The notes under the pieces are model-generated. The model was not told the origin of the DNA. It worked only from the letters and a program-made list of their open reading frames with translations, and searched no databases. Of a DNA stretch of 26,900 bases, positions 1-9,227 are shown one piece after another. Position 1 is the first letter of the stretch. Each line of letters starts with the position of its first letter. Source of the DNA: Chara braunii (taxonomy: Eukaryota; Streptophyta; Charophyceae; Charales; Characeae); contig BFEA01000321.1 in assembly GCA_003427395.1 (NCBI GenBank), forward strand, positions 1,569,010-1,595,909. The letters run 5' to 3'. The translations under genes were made by a program, and so were the position numbers.

Positions 1-67
<67 letters not shown>
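1..67. repeat. (CT)n microsatellite at the left edge
   Basis: Uninterrupted CT dinucleotide repeat that begins at the first base of the window, so its true length is unknown. Confidence 0.98.
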
Positions 68-70
<3 letters not shown>

Positions 71-212
71 TTGGCTCAAGCTCGGACACTGTTCTTGCTC
101 TGCACTTGTTCGTGTCTCTATCTCTCGGTCTTTTTTTTTTTTCTCATTTTTTATGTTTCTTTTTGTCATACTTTTTTTCTTTGTCTATCTTTGTCTCTGT
201 TTCTATGTATGA

Positions 213-222
<10 letters not shown>

Positions 223-259
<37 letters not shown>

Positions 260-264
260 ACACG
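223..264. repeat. (CA)n microsatellite
   Basis: CA dinucleotide run with a single T interruption near 255. It follows a T- and CT-rich low-complexity stretch at 120-222. Confidence 0.95.
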
Positions 265-366
265 CGCGCCTACAATCTACAGTCGAATATTGTAAATTAA
301 AGGATATTTTATAAAATGATATCGAAGTTTTATTTTTTTTGAAGGAAAAAAGTCCGGCGTCGGTCT

Positions 367-472
367 GCTAGAGGGGGTGATATAAGCATCTTCCTCTAGC
401 TGAACCTTATCACTCCTCCTCCAGTCCTAACACTAGTCTGCTAGAGGGGATGATATGAGCGATTCCTCTAGC
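367..472. repeat. Pair of direct repeats, each a short hairpin
   Basis: Two copies of a 33-34-bp unit lie at 367-400 and 440-472, 73 bp apart. Each copy starts with GCTAGAGG and ends with its exact reverse complement CCTCTAGC. The loops are 18 and 17 bases and are themselves alike, around a GATAT core. The arms are identical between copies while the loops differ slightly. The function is unknown. Confidence 0.75.
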
Positions 473-539
473 AGCATCCTGTCGCTATCTGCTACAGTCT
501 GTTGGTGGGCAACATCATCTGCTTTGTTTATCGCAGTTG

Positions 540-965
540 CTTATGTGTATGTTTGTTTATCAGTATGTCTCTTACTTAGTAACTCTATCAAGTCATTTGT
601 CTGTATGTTTGTATGTCTGCGTGTTTGTCGGTTATTTTGTTTGCCTGTTTCTCCAGTTATTTTACTGTCTGTCAGTCAGTTTGTTTGTTTGCTTATCTCA
701 TTCTGTCATCCCAGGCTTACATGTCTAACTATATGATCAGTCAGTTTTTCATTCTATTGATCTATCTGATTGTTTGCCTGTCACTCTGTTACGTGGATCC
801 GATATAAGTCTGACATTTGTCTGTCAGTCGGTGTCTCTATCAGTGTGAATGTCTATATGTATGTTTGTCTCTCTCCCTGTTTGTCTATGAGTCTTCATGT
901 TTATCAGTTTGTCTATCTGTTTTTCTGTCAAGTTAGTTTGTTCGTTTATGGTACTATGTTCATCT
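540..965. repeat. Degenerate GTTT/GTCT tetranucleotide tract
   Basis: The top strand is dominated by variants of TGTTTGTCTGTC with scattered substitutions. All three plus frames stay open for long stretches and give C/V/S/F-rich peptides. These are by-products of the repeat, not genes. Confidence 0.85.
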
Positions 966-1129
966 TTGTCTAACACTCAAACAAACAGTTTGATTGGTAG
1001 AGTGTATGACACAAACAAAGAGACCAAAAACTTTTGTGTGTGTGAATACGTGTGCTTGAATGCATGTGTGTGTTTACTCGTGGGGAGGGGAGGGGGGGGG
1101 GCACATCTGTAACAGCAAGTGCACAAAAA

Positions 1130-1760
1130 TTCAGCTTACATTTTTATCCATATGTGAATGTTTCATTGCAATTTCAAATAGATTTGATAGAGTATATTTA
1201 GTGGAATGTTAATTAAAATTTCGCTCCACATTTTGTATTTTCAGTTAGAATATTTATCTAAATTTATGTTTTTTTAGTCAAACTGTCCGTCCACATTGAA
1301 GTTTTTCAGTTTAACTCTTCGTCTATATGAAAAAAAATCATAGGAACTCTAGTTTAAATTAGTTAATTTTAGTCAAATTCCAGTTTAAATGCCGTCCATA
1401 CTGAAGTTTTTCAGTCTAACTCTTTGTTTATATGAAAAAAATTCATAGGAATTTCAGTTTACAACAATTAGTTTTAGTTAAATTTTAGTTCAAATGAAGT
1501 ACTTTCGGTGGAATGTTAGTTCAAATCAAGTATTTACAGTGCAATTTTTGTCCAAATTAAGTTGAATTTTTCGTCCTAATTCGATATTTCAGTCCATCTA
1601 GCCTTTTCAGTTCAATTTGGATGTTTCAAAATTTACCCCAGACTTTCAGTCCAACTAGTTCTTTCAGTCTAATTTTTATAAAAACGGTGATAGTAGGACT
1701 GAAATACATAGTTTTAGACGGAAATGTAGTGATTTGGACGGAAAATTTTAGAGTTAGACG
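1130..1760. repeat. AT-rich degenerate array with a 105-bp tandem duplication
   Basis: Many diverged copies of short words such as TTTCAGTCCAA and TTTTAGTTCAAAT. Within this, 1281-1385 and 1386-1490 form a clearer tandem duplication. The word CCGTCCA occurs at 1287 and 1392, and both copies share TGAAGTTTTTCAG and a following poly-A then CATAGGAA. From about 1698 the same words appear in reverse complement (GGACTGAAAT, TTTAGACGGAAA), so orientation flips near the right end. No coding frame is visible. Confidence 0.7.
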
Positions 1761-2610
1761 TTCATTCAACTGAAGATACCAACTATGAAATTTTATGTTG
1801 ATGGTTCTATGATTTGTTTGTTTGTTTGTGACCTTGATGCGATAAAGAACTTTCCTCTTCTCTCACATGATCACCGATCTTGGCATCGCTCGAGGCTGTC
1901 CGTCCTGCTTTATTTGCATTGACTCTGCTCGATGATTGTGCTTCTAGATGATTTCGTCACAGTTCTCAAAATTAATCAATTTTCAAAATTGACACATGCA
2001 TGACATATCAGAATCTTATGATTACTATTTGCTTAATTATTTGATGTTCCGAATAAAAATAAAAGGTTCCTAAGACTGAGGGTCAGCGAAGACCGCAATT
2101 AAAGGGTCTCGCTCGAAGCCGGACTTGCACAATTGGAGATAATTTCCTTTCATTAATTTATTTTATTTATTTAAAAAAATTTACAAAATCCTGTGTGACA
2201 GTCTATTGGCTTTCTGGTCGCTTAAAGAGGCCTGACTGGAAAAAAGTGCGACAAAAATGATGCCGTTGTCGGGGACATGAATTGTTTTTGTTTTCGGAAC
2301 GAGCCTGGGTCAATAACAACTTTGAGCTTTGATTAAGACATGAGAATTATTGACAATGTCTAAATTTTCAGATTGACTTTGACATCTTGAGTGAGTCATT
2401 ATTTTACTAGAAGTTTTAAGTCGCTTACTGGATCTTATCTCCTCATGTGTGAGGTACCATACTAGACTGAAGAAGAAAATTGAGATTAGTTGTTGGAGAG
2501 GATCAGGCTTGATCAAAGGTATGCCTTATGAACCATTGACATCCTTGAGAAATTGAGAACGAAGAGAGCAATGTCCATAAGATACGTGAGATGAAAGACT
2601 CAAGAGTTCA
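1761..2610. other. No gene seen; AT-rich intergenic sequence
   Basis: Apart from short T/A runs (around 2160-2185) I see no coding frame longer than about 70 codons, no RNA gene and no clear repeat here. A short C+G richer patch near 2100-2130 stands out, but I cannot assign it. Confidence 0.5.
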
Positions 2611-2615
2611 TGATA

Positions 2616-2631
2616 TGGTATCAGGGTCGAG
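2616..2631 (+). promoter_or_regulatory. Primer-binding-site-like motif (initiator Met tRNA)
   Basis: TGGTATCAGGGTCGAG matches 12 of 16 bases of the site complementary to the 3' end of plant initiator Met tRNA (TGGTATCAGAGCCAGG), including the first nine bases. In LTR retrotransposons this site lies just after the 5' LTR. Sixty bases later an ATG at 2675 opens a short basic peptide that ends within 20 codons. This would suit a remnant gag start, but I could not define LTR ends. It could be coincidental. Confidence 0.4.
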
Positions 2632-3149
2632 ACTCCGTAAGTTCGTCGTCAGAGACCTTGGTCTAATTCGTACTATGAACGCTAAAAGAGGAAAGAGAGG
2701 TCAGCCAACCAGTAAGAGAACAGTTTCAGATAACTGAAAAAAAAGTACAGTAAGACAGTCAGACACAGCAAGACTGAAGTTTTAACAGACTCTGATTATT
2801 CTTGCATTATCAATTCAATATGTCAATTTTCAGCATCTCAGTTTGGACACTTGAGATTAAGAGAGAATTTTTAGACAATTCATGTTTATTTCTGCATGTG
2901 AACGAGTTTTCTTATTTCTGCAAGTAACAGAACCAATGAGATTACAGTATCAGTGATGCAGAGCTATGGTCGATCCACGAGTATCAGATCCCTGAGTGGG
3001 GAACAACTCTAAGGTATAGTTGCAGTGAGAGGGTGACGAAAGATAATCCTTATGAGTATTGATGCAATATCAAGTTCAGAGAACTCGTGGTTGTGGCACA
3101 TTAAAGAGTAATCAGTACTAATTCCTTGTAATTAAGAGAAAAATTTACA

Positions 3150-3323
3150 GGCATTAAGAAGTTCAACTCTACTTGACTAGAGAGTTGTCAGTGGAGGGAC
3201 TTCGTGTCTTCTGGCTGAGTTGTATGTCCAAGAGAATTATCAAGAAGATAGGCATAAAAAAGTTCAACCTTGCTTGACCAAAGAGTTGTCAGCAGGGGGA
3301 CTTCGCATTTATTGACTAAGTTG
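3150..3323. repeat. 101-bp-period tandem duplication
   Basis: Segments 3150-3222 and 3251-3323 share GGCAT, AAGTTCAAC, CTTGAC, AGAGTTGTCAG and GGGACTTCG in the same order with about a dozen substitutions. No long reading frame crosses the pair. Confidence 0.8.
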
Positions 3324-3334
3324 CCTATCTTCTG

Positions 3335-3450
3335 TCTCAGATGAGGGAAGAGACCTCTCTGGGGCGAGTATGGCTATATTTCCTTGAGACTTACGGGAGG
3401 TTTCCTGAAAAATTCTCAGATGAGGAAAGGGACCTCTCTGAGATCAACAC
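3335..3450. repeat. 79-bp-period tandem duplication
   Basis: TCTCAGATGAGG, then a short A/G spacer and GACCTCTCTG, occurs at 3335 and again at 3414. It continues the small-duplication style of the preceding 3150-3323 pair. Confidence 0.7.
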
Positions 3451-3812
3451 TGTATTCTCTTGACTTGAGGTAGTGGGTATGGTGGTCCTGACATAGAGGC
3501 AGGTTATAGGGGCCGTTAAGACAAATGGTCTGACTGGTCCTCGCCTGAGGCGGGCCGAATAAGGTATGTCAGACTGACGGGAGGTATGTCATTCCTAGCC
3601 AGTGGTAGGCCGAAACCAAAGTAATCAATAACTTTTAGGTGTGAAGAACAATTTATGTTTATTATTTTATTGTGGGTTCTATATTTATTTATTTTGTCTT
3701 ATTACCGCATGGTGATTGTTTGTCAGAAATCTGCATGTTGGGGATATGTTTGGAAGACTGTGGGACTTGCTGTTTTGCAGGATTATGCCCACATTTCAAA
3801 AGCTTCAAGACT

Positions 3813-3980
3813 AGAGAAAAGGGTTTGGTATCCTTTTTTCTGTCTGAGAAGTTGAGAAACCGCCTCACTCAGACCAGAGAAAAGGAACGGGGTTTGGTAT
3901 CCCCTTCGGATGCCTGAGAAACTGAAAAGACTTCTCACTCGGGTCAGAGAACAGAAAAAGGGTTTGATATACTGTATCCC
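3813..3980. repeat. Tandem triplication of a ~65-bp unit
   Basis: Units start at 3813, 3876 and 3946 with AGAGAA, then a GGGTTTG(G/A)TAT core. The first two intervals continue through a CTGAGAA word and end in a CACTC-containing segment before the next unit. Unit spacing is 63 and 70 bp. A related GGGTTTGGTATC word recurs at about 5043. At 4024-4050 there is also a perfect 16-bp duplication around GGACAGTATCCCT. Confidence 0.8.
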
Positions 3981-4268
3981 CATCATGACAAATAGAATGA
4001 GTGTCCTCAATGTTGATATCATTTGGACAGTATCCCTGGACAGTATCCCTGACAACACTGTCAAGACAAGGAACGAGGTAACTTCTTCAGTGAGAATTCA
4101 ACAGCAAGTCAAGTCAGTAGGAGATGGGAAATCCTTCTTAAATTTACTTGGTGGTCGGCAAACGGCCTGGTTCTTAAGGAACCTGCATCCCTGACGTTAA
4201 GATATTCAACTCTCAAGTCAGGGACGCTATAAAGTGTGGTATGAACAAAAGATTTGAAAGGAAAAGAT

Positions 4269-4739
4269 TCAGAAATTTGAGAGAAAGTCGCGCTTATAGA
4301 GAATATAGAGAACGACCATGAACTCAATCTGAAGCAAAGAAAGAAGAAAGAAGATGCAAAAAAAAGTGCAGTTACTAAGATGAGAGGGAGGAGAAACTGT
4401 ACATGGGATAAAAGGTGGAGGAATTGGCACTAGGGCCCTACTCGCCGCATGGGTAGTGGGGGCCCTGGGGGAGTACGGAGGAGAGGAGAGACTTGGGACG
4501 CCATAACGCGCCTCAAACTTCTTTTGGAAATACTCCATCTTTGTTGACGATGGAGTTCTTTCATGCCAACCAGCGAGAGAGTAACGCGGGTATGGTCTTG
4601 CATAAAAACCATATCCTCGCACTTCTTCCTTCTCCTCCCCTGAGTTAAACTCGCGTCGTGCGCGAGCTGGCAACCCTTCGCACGCCTTTGCTCCCCTACC
4701 AACTCTTCCTCTTCCCTGTCCGCGACGTGCCTCAGGCAT
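4269..4739 (-). CDS. Hypothetical minus-strand protein or retroelement ORF
   Basis: A 156-codon frame opens at a true ATG (4739, minus strand) and ends at 4269. I do not recognise it. The N-terminal ~75 residues are Arg/Gly-rich and basic (starting MPEARRGQGRGRVGRG), then rich in aromatic residues. A Pro/Ser stretch follows, and the last ~35 residues are hydrophobic and come from T/C-rich DNA that looks more like an intron. That DNA ends in a good plant-style acceptor (TTCTTTGCTTCAG at about 4329-4341, minus sense). The real gene may therefore be spliced, with the frame extending elsewhere. Upstream on the same strand lie a TATA-like box (4992-4999) and a pyrimidine-rich leader with another acceptor-like TTTTCTTTTCAG just before the ATG. 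The GC content of 4430-4740 is well above the flanks. It could be the start of a degraded retroelement gag. Confidence 0.3.
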   Translation of the reverse strand: MPEARRGQGRGRVGRGAKACEGLPARARREFNSGEEKEEVRGYGFYARPYPRYSLAGWHERTPSSTKMEYFQKKFEARYGVPSLSSPPYSPRAPTTHAASRALVPIPPPFIPCTVSPPSHLSNCTFFCIFFLLSLLQIEFMVVLYILYKRDFLSNF

Positions 4740-4991
4740 GGTACAAGATGAAGTTACAATTGGGAAGAAGCTGAAAAGAAAAAGGTGCGTAACGATGAAG
4801 ATAGAGACAAATAATGTCGTGAGAATAAGAAGACCACACTACTAAGGGAGAAAGAGGAGAGTGATTACGTAGATCACGCGGAACTGCTCCACAATGGAAA
4901 AAAGAAGAGTGCGCTGTAGAAGCAGAAAGTGCAAACGCAAGCTCGCAAGCATCACTATGAAAATGAGTGAGTGCAACATCGATTCTCGTTG

Positions 4992-4999
4992 CTTTATAT
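4992..4999 (-). promoter_or_regulatory. TATA-like box upstream of the 4739 minus-strand ORF
   Basis: The minus strand reads ATATAAAG here, about 250 bases before the ATG at 4739. The intervening minus-strand sequence is rich in pyrimidines (CTCTCCTCTTTCTCCC), as in many plant 5' leaders. This is a motif match only. Confidence 0.3.
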
Positions 5000-5324
5000 T
5001 ACTTGTTTACTTTGTTTTGGCCCAGCGGGGACGTTGGGCAAAGGGTTTGGTATCATGTCGGAAGGCCCGACATTCAAAGCCTTCTCGGTGTATCATTGAC
5101 ACACCGGTTTGACATTCTGACCTGCAGGGTAAGAGATACCCACTAGCCCAATTTAAGTGAACTACAGTTTGATGCTCAGCCCACCCATCTTCACGGCGGG
5201 AAACTGCGCTACGGGTTATCAAACGTATTAACCCTTTCTGTGGCTAATTCCACCGAGACCCAACCGCTGATTTTTTTTTTTTCACTTTTATTTCTATTTT
5301 TTTTTCTGCGATGGGATCAATTAG

Positions 5325-5370
5325 CCTCGATAATAAATAAAATAAAATAATAATAAAAGAAAATAATGAG
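5325..5370. repeat. (ATAA)n-like AT-rich tract
   Basis: Run of AATAA and ATAAA words after two T-rich runs (5270-5310). Low complexity only. Confidence 0.7.
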
Positions 5371-5493
5371 TCGGCCAAAGTGTCTGCAATACTCACATTA
5401 GTCAGGCTTGTATCCAGACCAGAGGGTGTTTGTCGGGGCTTTATTCCGGAGCCGGGTCTAGAAAACCGGTTCCACGAGCGGGACTACTGGACA

Positions 5494-5509
5494 TGGAATC
5501 AGGGTCAGC
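5494..5509 (+). promoter_or_regulatory. Second primer-binding-site-like motif
   Basis: TGGAATCAGGGTCAGC matches 12 of 16 bases of the initiator-Met-tRNA complement and resembles the 2616 site. It lies in a GC-richer stretch with a 34-bp-spaced repeat of AGTACCG(T/C)(A/G)GGACCT (5512-5555). Farther on (5660-5695) is a leader-like AGGGTTTGATTTTTGGGTTT. This could be the 5' part of a truncated plus-strand retroelement. No gag frame follows. Confidence 0.25.
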
Positions 5510-6240
5510 GGTAGTACCGTAGGACCTGGTCTACTTGGGCAGTACCGCGGGACCTTCTCTGTTTTCCAGCGACACGTATGTGCGTATTCGGGTGCCACGT
5601 GTCGAGGGCATAGCAGTCAGTTGTCGGTCCAGGGAAACGACCGATTGGTCGTTACAAGAGGGACTAGGGTTTGATTTTTGGGTTTGGTTCTCGACATGCG
5701 TGCAGGGCAGACAGAGAGGAGTAGTTGTCATGCGACCAAGGACACAGGCTGTTATGCAATCATGAGGTGTGGCATTCATGCAAGTCTGATTAGTATTGCA
5801 ATGCTGCTCGCGACTTGATTGATTGTTAATTGATATGGCATCATTTCGTAGTCTTGTCGTACAATGGCTTACACTTTGGGATGACCTTATAGCCATGCCA
5901 CACAGTGTCCCGCACCCTGAACAAACGGGGAGATCCAGGGGACCTGGCCCATTGCTTGTTGTATGCAACCCGTGTTGAAATTCCTTAATATTGTGAGAAT
6001 GCAAGCTACAAGAGTGTTCATACAGGAACACTTGTTGATAGGGATTGCCAACATTTGCGCTCAGGTACGCCAAGGAAACGAGAGGAAAGGTGCCATTAGC
6101 CTAAGCGTGAGTACACCCGGAGGACCCCGAGCCTTTGTTATTCTTAAGAGTTTACCATAGTTCCCAGGTGCTCGGACATCTGTGTGATTTCGCAACTAGG
6201 TTTTCTGTATATCGTTCACAATCATATTCATTGCGTATCA

Positions 6241-6690
6241 ATTAGTTAGATAGTTAGTCAGTCAGTCAATCAGTCAGTAATCAGTCAATTAGTTAGTTAG
6301 TTAGTCAGTCAGTCAGTCAGTCCACTCAGTCCACTCAGTCTACTCAGTCAGTCATCAGTCCAATCAGTTCAGTCGGTCGGTCGGTCGGTCGGTCGGTCGG
6401 TCGGTCGGTCGGTCGGTCCGTCCGTCGGTTCATCTGTCGGTCGGTTGACTAACGGTCGGTCGATCAGTCGGTCGATCGGTCGGTTGGTCGGTCTGTCGGT
6501 CGGTCGGACGGTCGGACGGTCGGATGGTCGGTCGGTCGGTCGGTCGGTAGGTCGGTCGGTCGGTCTGTCGGTCGGTCCGTCGGTCCGTCGGTCCGTCGGT
6601 CCGTCGGTCGGTCCGTCGGTCGGTCGGTCGGTCAGTCGATCGATCGATCAATCGATCGATCGATTGATTGATTGATTGGTTGATTGATCT
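6241..6690. repeat. Staged tetranucleotide array AGTT > AGTC > GGTC > GATC > GATT
   Basis: A 450-bp array of 4-base units. From left to right the dominant unit changes in single-base steps: AGTT and AGTC (6241-6370), GGTC with GTCC/GGAC variants (6371-6635), GATC (6636-6660), then GATT (6661-6690). Open frames of 60-76 codons on both strands (RSDRPTDR-type peptides) are artefacts of a repeat with no stop codon in its unit. Confidence 0.95.
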
Positions 6691-6819
6691 AACAGAGTAA
6701 TCCGATGATTTTTTTTTCTTGTCTCATTGATTGATTAACGGGGAAAAAAAAAGTTGGTCAGGGCGGTATGGGGCCGAACTCATGATCGATTGGACCACGA
6801 GGATATCAAGATTGGCCGA

Positions 6820-7033
6820 CGAGGACAAGGACGAGGAGGGGGAGGTGGAAGAGGAACATGACGAGGAGGAAGGATGACGAGGAGACGGAGGAGGAGGAGG
6901 AAGGATGACGATGAGGAGGATGAGGAGGCGGAGGGGGAGGAGGACGAGGATGGATGAGGAGGAGGAGGAGTCTGTTTTCCAACCGCCAGCCCCTCCTCAT
7001 CCTCCTCCTCGTTCTGCTCCTCGTCTTTCCTCA
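6820..7033. repeat. (GGA)n purine tract followed by a (TCC)n pyrimidine tract
   Basis: 6820-6972 is almost pure GAG/GGA/GAC trinucleotide repeat on the top strand. 6985-7033 is the complementary TCC/CTC/CAT type. The switch point is near 6975-6985. Ser/Pro-rich and Glu-rich open frames here are by-products. Confidence 0.9.
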
Positions 7034-7072
7034 TTAATCGGCTAGTCAAAGAAAAGAAAAAAAAAAGTACCC

Positions 7073-7155
7073 TTATCAATCAAGCAACCAACCTGCCAAT
7101 CATTCAACCAATCAATGAATTTATCGCTCAATCAGCCTAGCAAACAACCAACCTA
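7073..7155. repeat. Degenerate (CAAT)n/(CAAC)n tract
   Basis: Top-strand CAAT/CAAC/CAAG units, the complement of the GATT units that end the array at 6690. It directly precedes the hAT region. Confidence 0.8.
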
Positions 7156-7242
7156 ATGTGGATGTTGTTTTTTCAATCTCTACAGGTGACGGCTGCCCGT
7201 TTCACGTCGAATGTTGATAGCGCTACATACGTACAAAGAGTG

Positions 7243-7287
7243 TGTGAGAGAGAGAGAAAGATAGATAGAGAGAGAGAGAGAGAGAGT
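7243..7287. repeat. (GA)n microsatellite in the hAT 5' region
   Basis: AG repeat with a GATAGATAG interruption, between a plausible splice acceptor (CTCTACAG, ending at 7185) and the first conserved hAT coding segment. Confidence 0.9.
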
Positions 7288-7298
7288 AATGACACAAC

Positions 7299-7622
7299 GT
7301 GGATCGCCAACTCCCGGATGGTGACCCGCCTTTTCAGGAGGCTGCTGAGGCTCCAAAACGCTTGTTGCAAAGCAAGCACATTGTGTGGGAACAGGTGTGT
7401 CAAGGGCAGGAGGTGGGAGTGCGGGGGAAGAGGCAACACAAGTTACATTGCACGTTGTGCAACAATGTTTTCCCCGGTGCGAGGACAAAGGCGATAGACC
7501 ACTTTACCCGTCTGTCTGCGCATTGCAGATTCCGTATGGGAGAGATCCTGTATAAGTTGATGAGGGACGAGGTTACCATCACTGACCCTCTGGCGAAGGC
7601 AATGGCAGCCAGGCATCTCTAG
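7299..7622 (+). pseudogene. hAT transposase, BED-like zinc-finger segment
   Basis: 107-residue open segment that begins right after an in-frame TGA (7290). It has no ATG, so the real start is upstream or in a lost exon. The finger is C51-x2-C54, then H68 and H75/C76 (HCTLC ... DHFTRLSAHC), close to the BED pattern C-x2-C-xn-H-x3-5-[H/C] with a slightly long last spacing. BED fingers bind DNA and usually sit at the N-terminus of hAT transposases. The segment ends at TAG (7620-7622). Acidic, protein-like sequence continues in frame for 20 codons to TGA 7683. A CAGGTATGT donor-like site at 7686 means an intron could hide the two TGAs. The +2 frame is open at 7682-7738 and also looks protein-like, so a compensating pair of frameshifts is an alternative. 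Confidence 0.7.
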
Positions 7623-7700
7623 GTCCACGAGGAAGAGTTGGAGATGGAGGACTTGCAGAGGGCCGAGGAGCCGCTGCCACAATGACAGGTATGTTGATGC

Positions 7701-8468
7701 ATGATGGGGCGGGTGGACGTGGACGGCAGTCAACTGCCCAAGGGATGCAAAATGTTACGATGGATTAGGGAGAGGTCGACGATGGACTCGTGGACGACAA
7801 GCTGTCTATCCTTAGAGAGAGGGTGCGTGTCGTCGACTCAAGTGCAGAACGCTGTACAACAACCTTTAAGTCAAAAAACCAACTTGTCATGGCTCAGGAT
7901 AAAGGACACACGTGCACCGTCGGGTGTTGTTGTGCCCCACGATCGTCGTACGTTACAGACGAGGTTGGATAGTTGGGCACAGGGAGGTCTTCAACAACAG
8001 TATGAGAGGTTGTGGGCCAGAGCCTTATATAGGGCTGGGGTGCCATTCACATTCATACAGCTCGGGACTACGCAAGAGCTGCATGACTTCATGGTATCAT
8101 TTATGAGGGTCACGATTGGGCCTACTTTGGTCCTCCCCTCATACACTAACATGCGCACGCCCCTCCTCGATGAGGTTTATCACGAGATTGCAGAGAGGGT
8201 CGCTCCAAAGAAGGCAAATTGGAAATTGATGGGGTGTACGATGATGATGGATGGAGCAACGACAAGGTTATACAAGCCTAGTATCGTCAACTTCATCGAG
8301 GCAGGCGAGGACGAGCCCGTGTTGATCACCATTGTTGACATGTCGGAGAGAGAAAAGACTGGGTTGGCACTGACAGAGTTGTGGGAGGAGGTCATCCACA
8401 ATATCAACGTTAAGCATGTCAATGCTAATTGCATTGACAACGCTTATGCAAACAAGGTGGCTGCATAG
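7701..8468 (+). pseudogene. hAT transposase, DUF659 catalytic core (first half)
   Basis: 255 codons in the same frame as the BED segment. Residues ~100-175 are the helical region before the core. Residues ~178-255 are the RNase H-like DUF659 domain: MMMDGATTR carries the likely first catalytic Asp (D184), and CIDNAYANK carries the second (D246), matching the family's (T)DNAxN motif. The 61-residue spacing between them suits hAT enzymes. The frame ends at TAG (8466-8468), and the next base in frame continues the same domain with RLQDYPDKD, so this stop interrupts a domain and is not a natural end. Confidence 0.82.
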
Positions 8469-8471
8469 CGG

Positions 8472-9218
8472 TTGCAAGACTATCCAGACAAAGATATTTC
8501 CCGGATCCCTCGACTCCCCTATGCAGCCCATTGCTTGAGTCTCCTCCTGCGCGACATCACGAGTTTTCCGTGGGTGCGGCCGATCTTGAAGAACACACAC
8601 ACGGTTGTGATGTTCTTCAAGAACATTGACAAGGCTCCCTCGTATCATCGGTCCTTCAAGGAGCAGGGGCAGCTGGAGGTGATCCGACCATGTGACACAC
8701 GGTTCGGGTCAGAGCATCAGATGGTGGAGCGACTCACCGATCAGGAGAGGATATTGCGAATGGTTGTGGGCAGTGTGAGATGGTGGAGTATCCTCTCGAG
8801 GGGGAAGGCAAGGCATGATGAGTGCCCTGTTCGACAACTTGTGTTGTCGGCGTCATTTTGGGATAGTGCGCACCTCGTGCAGGACGTCATGAGGCCAACT
8901 TATAGCCTGTTGCGTTCCATGGGCACAGACGGTTCATCCCCCACCACCCTTTGGACATTTGTCGAGAGTATTGCAGCTCGTGTGCACGACATGGGCCTAC
9001 CAGAGGCAGATGAGACTGAGATCATGGAGAGGGTTAACTACCGTTGGGGCCTGATGCGTCAGTCGGCGTATGCGCTCGCATACCTTGTTGGCCTGCGACG
9101 GCGTGATGTGAGTCTCCTCACTCACACTAACAACACATTGGTGCAGAGCGCAGAACACCATTTGGGAACATACGCGGACGGTGGAGCGAAGTCAGAGGAG
9201 CATACTACGATGTGGTAG
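8472..9218 (+). pseudogene. hAT transposase, core second half and insertion region
   Basis: 248 residues directly in frame after TAG 8466. It opens with LPYAAHCLSLLLRDI, equivalent to the CxxHxLxLxLxDI stretch that follows the DNAxN motif in DUF659 proteins (the usual Cys is Tyr here). The family's CxTRF motif appears at PCDTRFGSEHQMVERL (residues ~74-89). The remainder is mostly helical, as expected for the hAT insertion domain. It ends at TAG (9216-9218), and sequence homologous to the C-terminal domain continues in the same frame. The first residue is an internal codon, since an upstream stop defines the edge. Confidence 0.8.
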
Positions 9219-9227
9219 GGCTTATAC

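Noticed and set aside
2616-2631. tRNA gene
   Set aside because: Only the 3'-end complement is matched; there is no A box, B box or cloverleaf. The same holds at 5494 and 20493.
5531-6073. A 180-codon minus-strand frame
   Set aside because: No ATG near its start, no recognisable domain, Cys/Thr/Ser-rich, and the plus strand looks like a retroelement leader. Chance openness is more likely.
6430-6675. Arg/Asp/Pro- and Ser/Val/Gly-repeat proteins
   Set aside because: By-products of the (GGTC)n array, which has no stop in its unit on either strand.
6780-7079. Ser/Pro-rich minus-strand frames
   Set aside because: Direct translation of the GGA/TCC trinucleotide tracts; no domain and no conservation signal.
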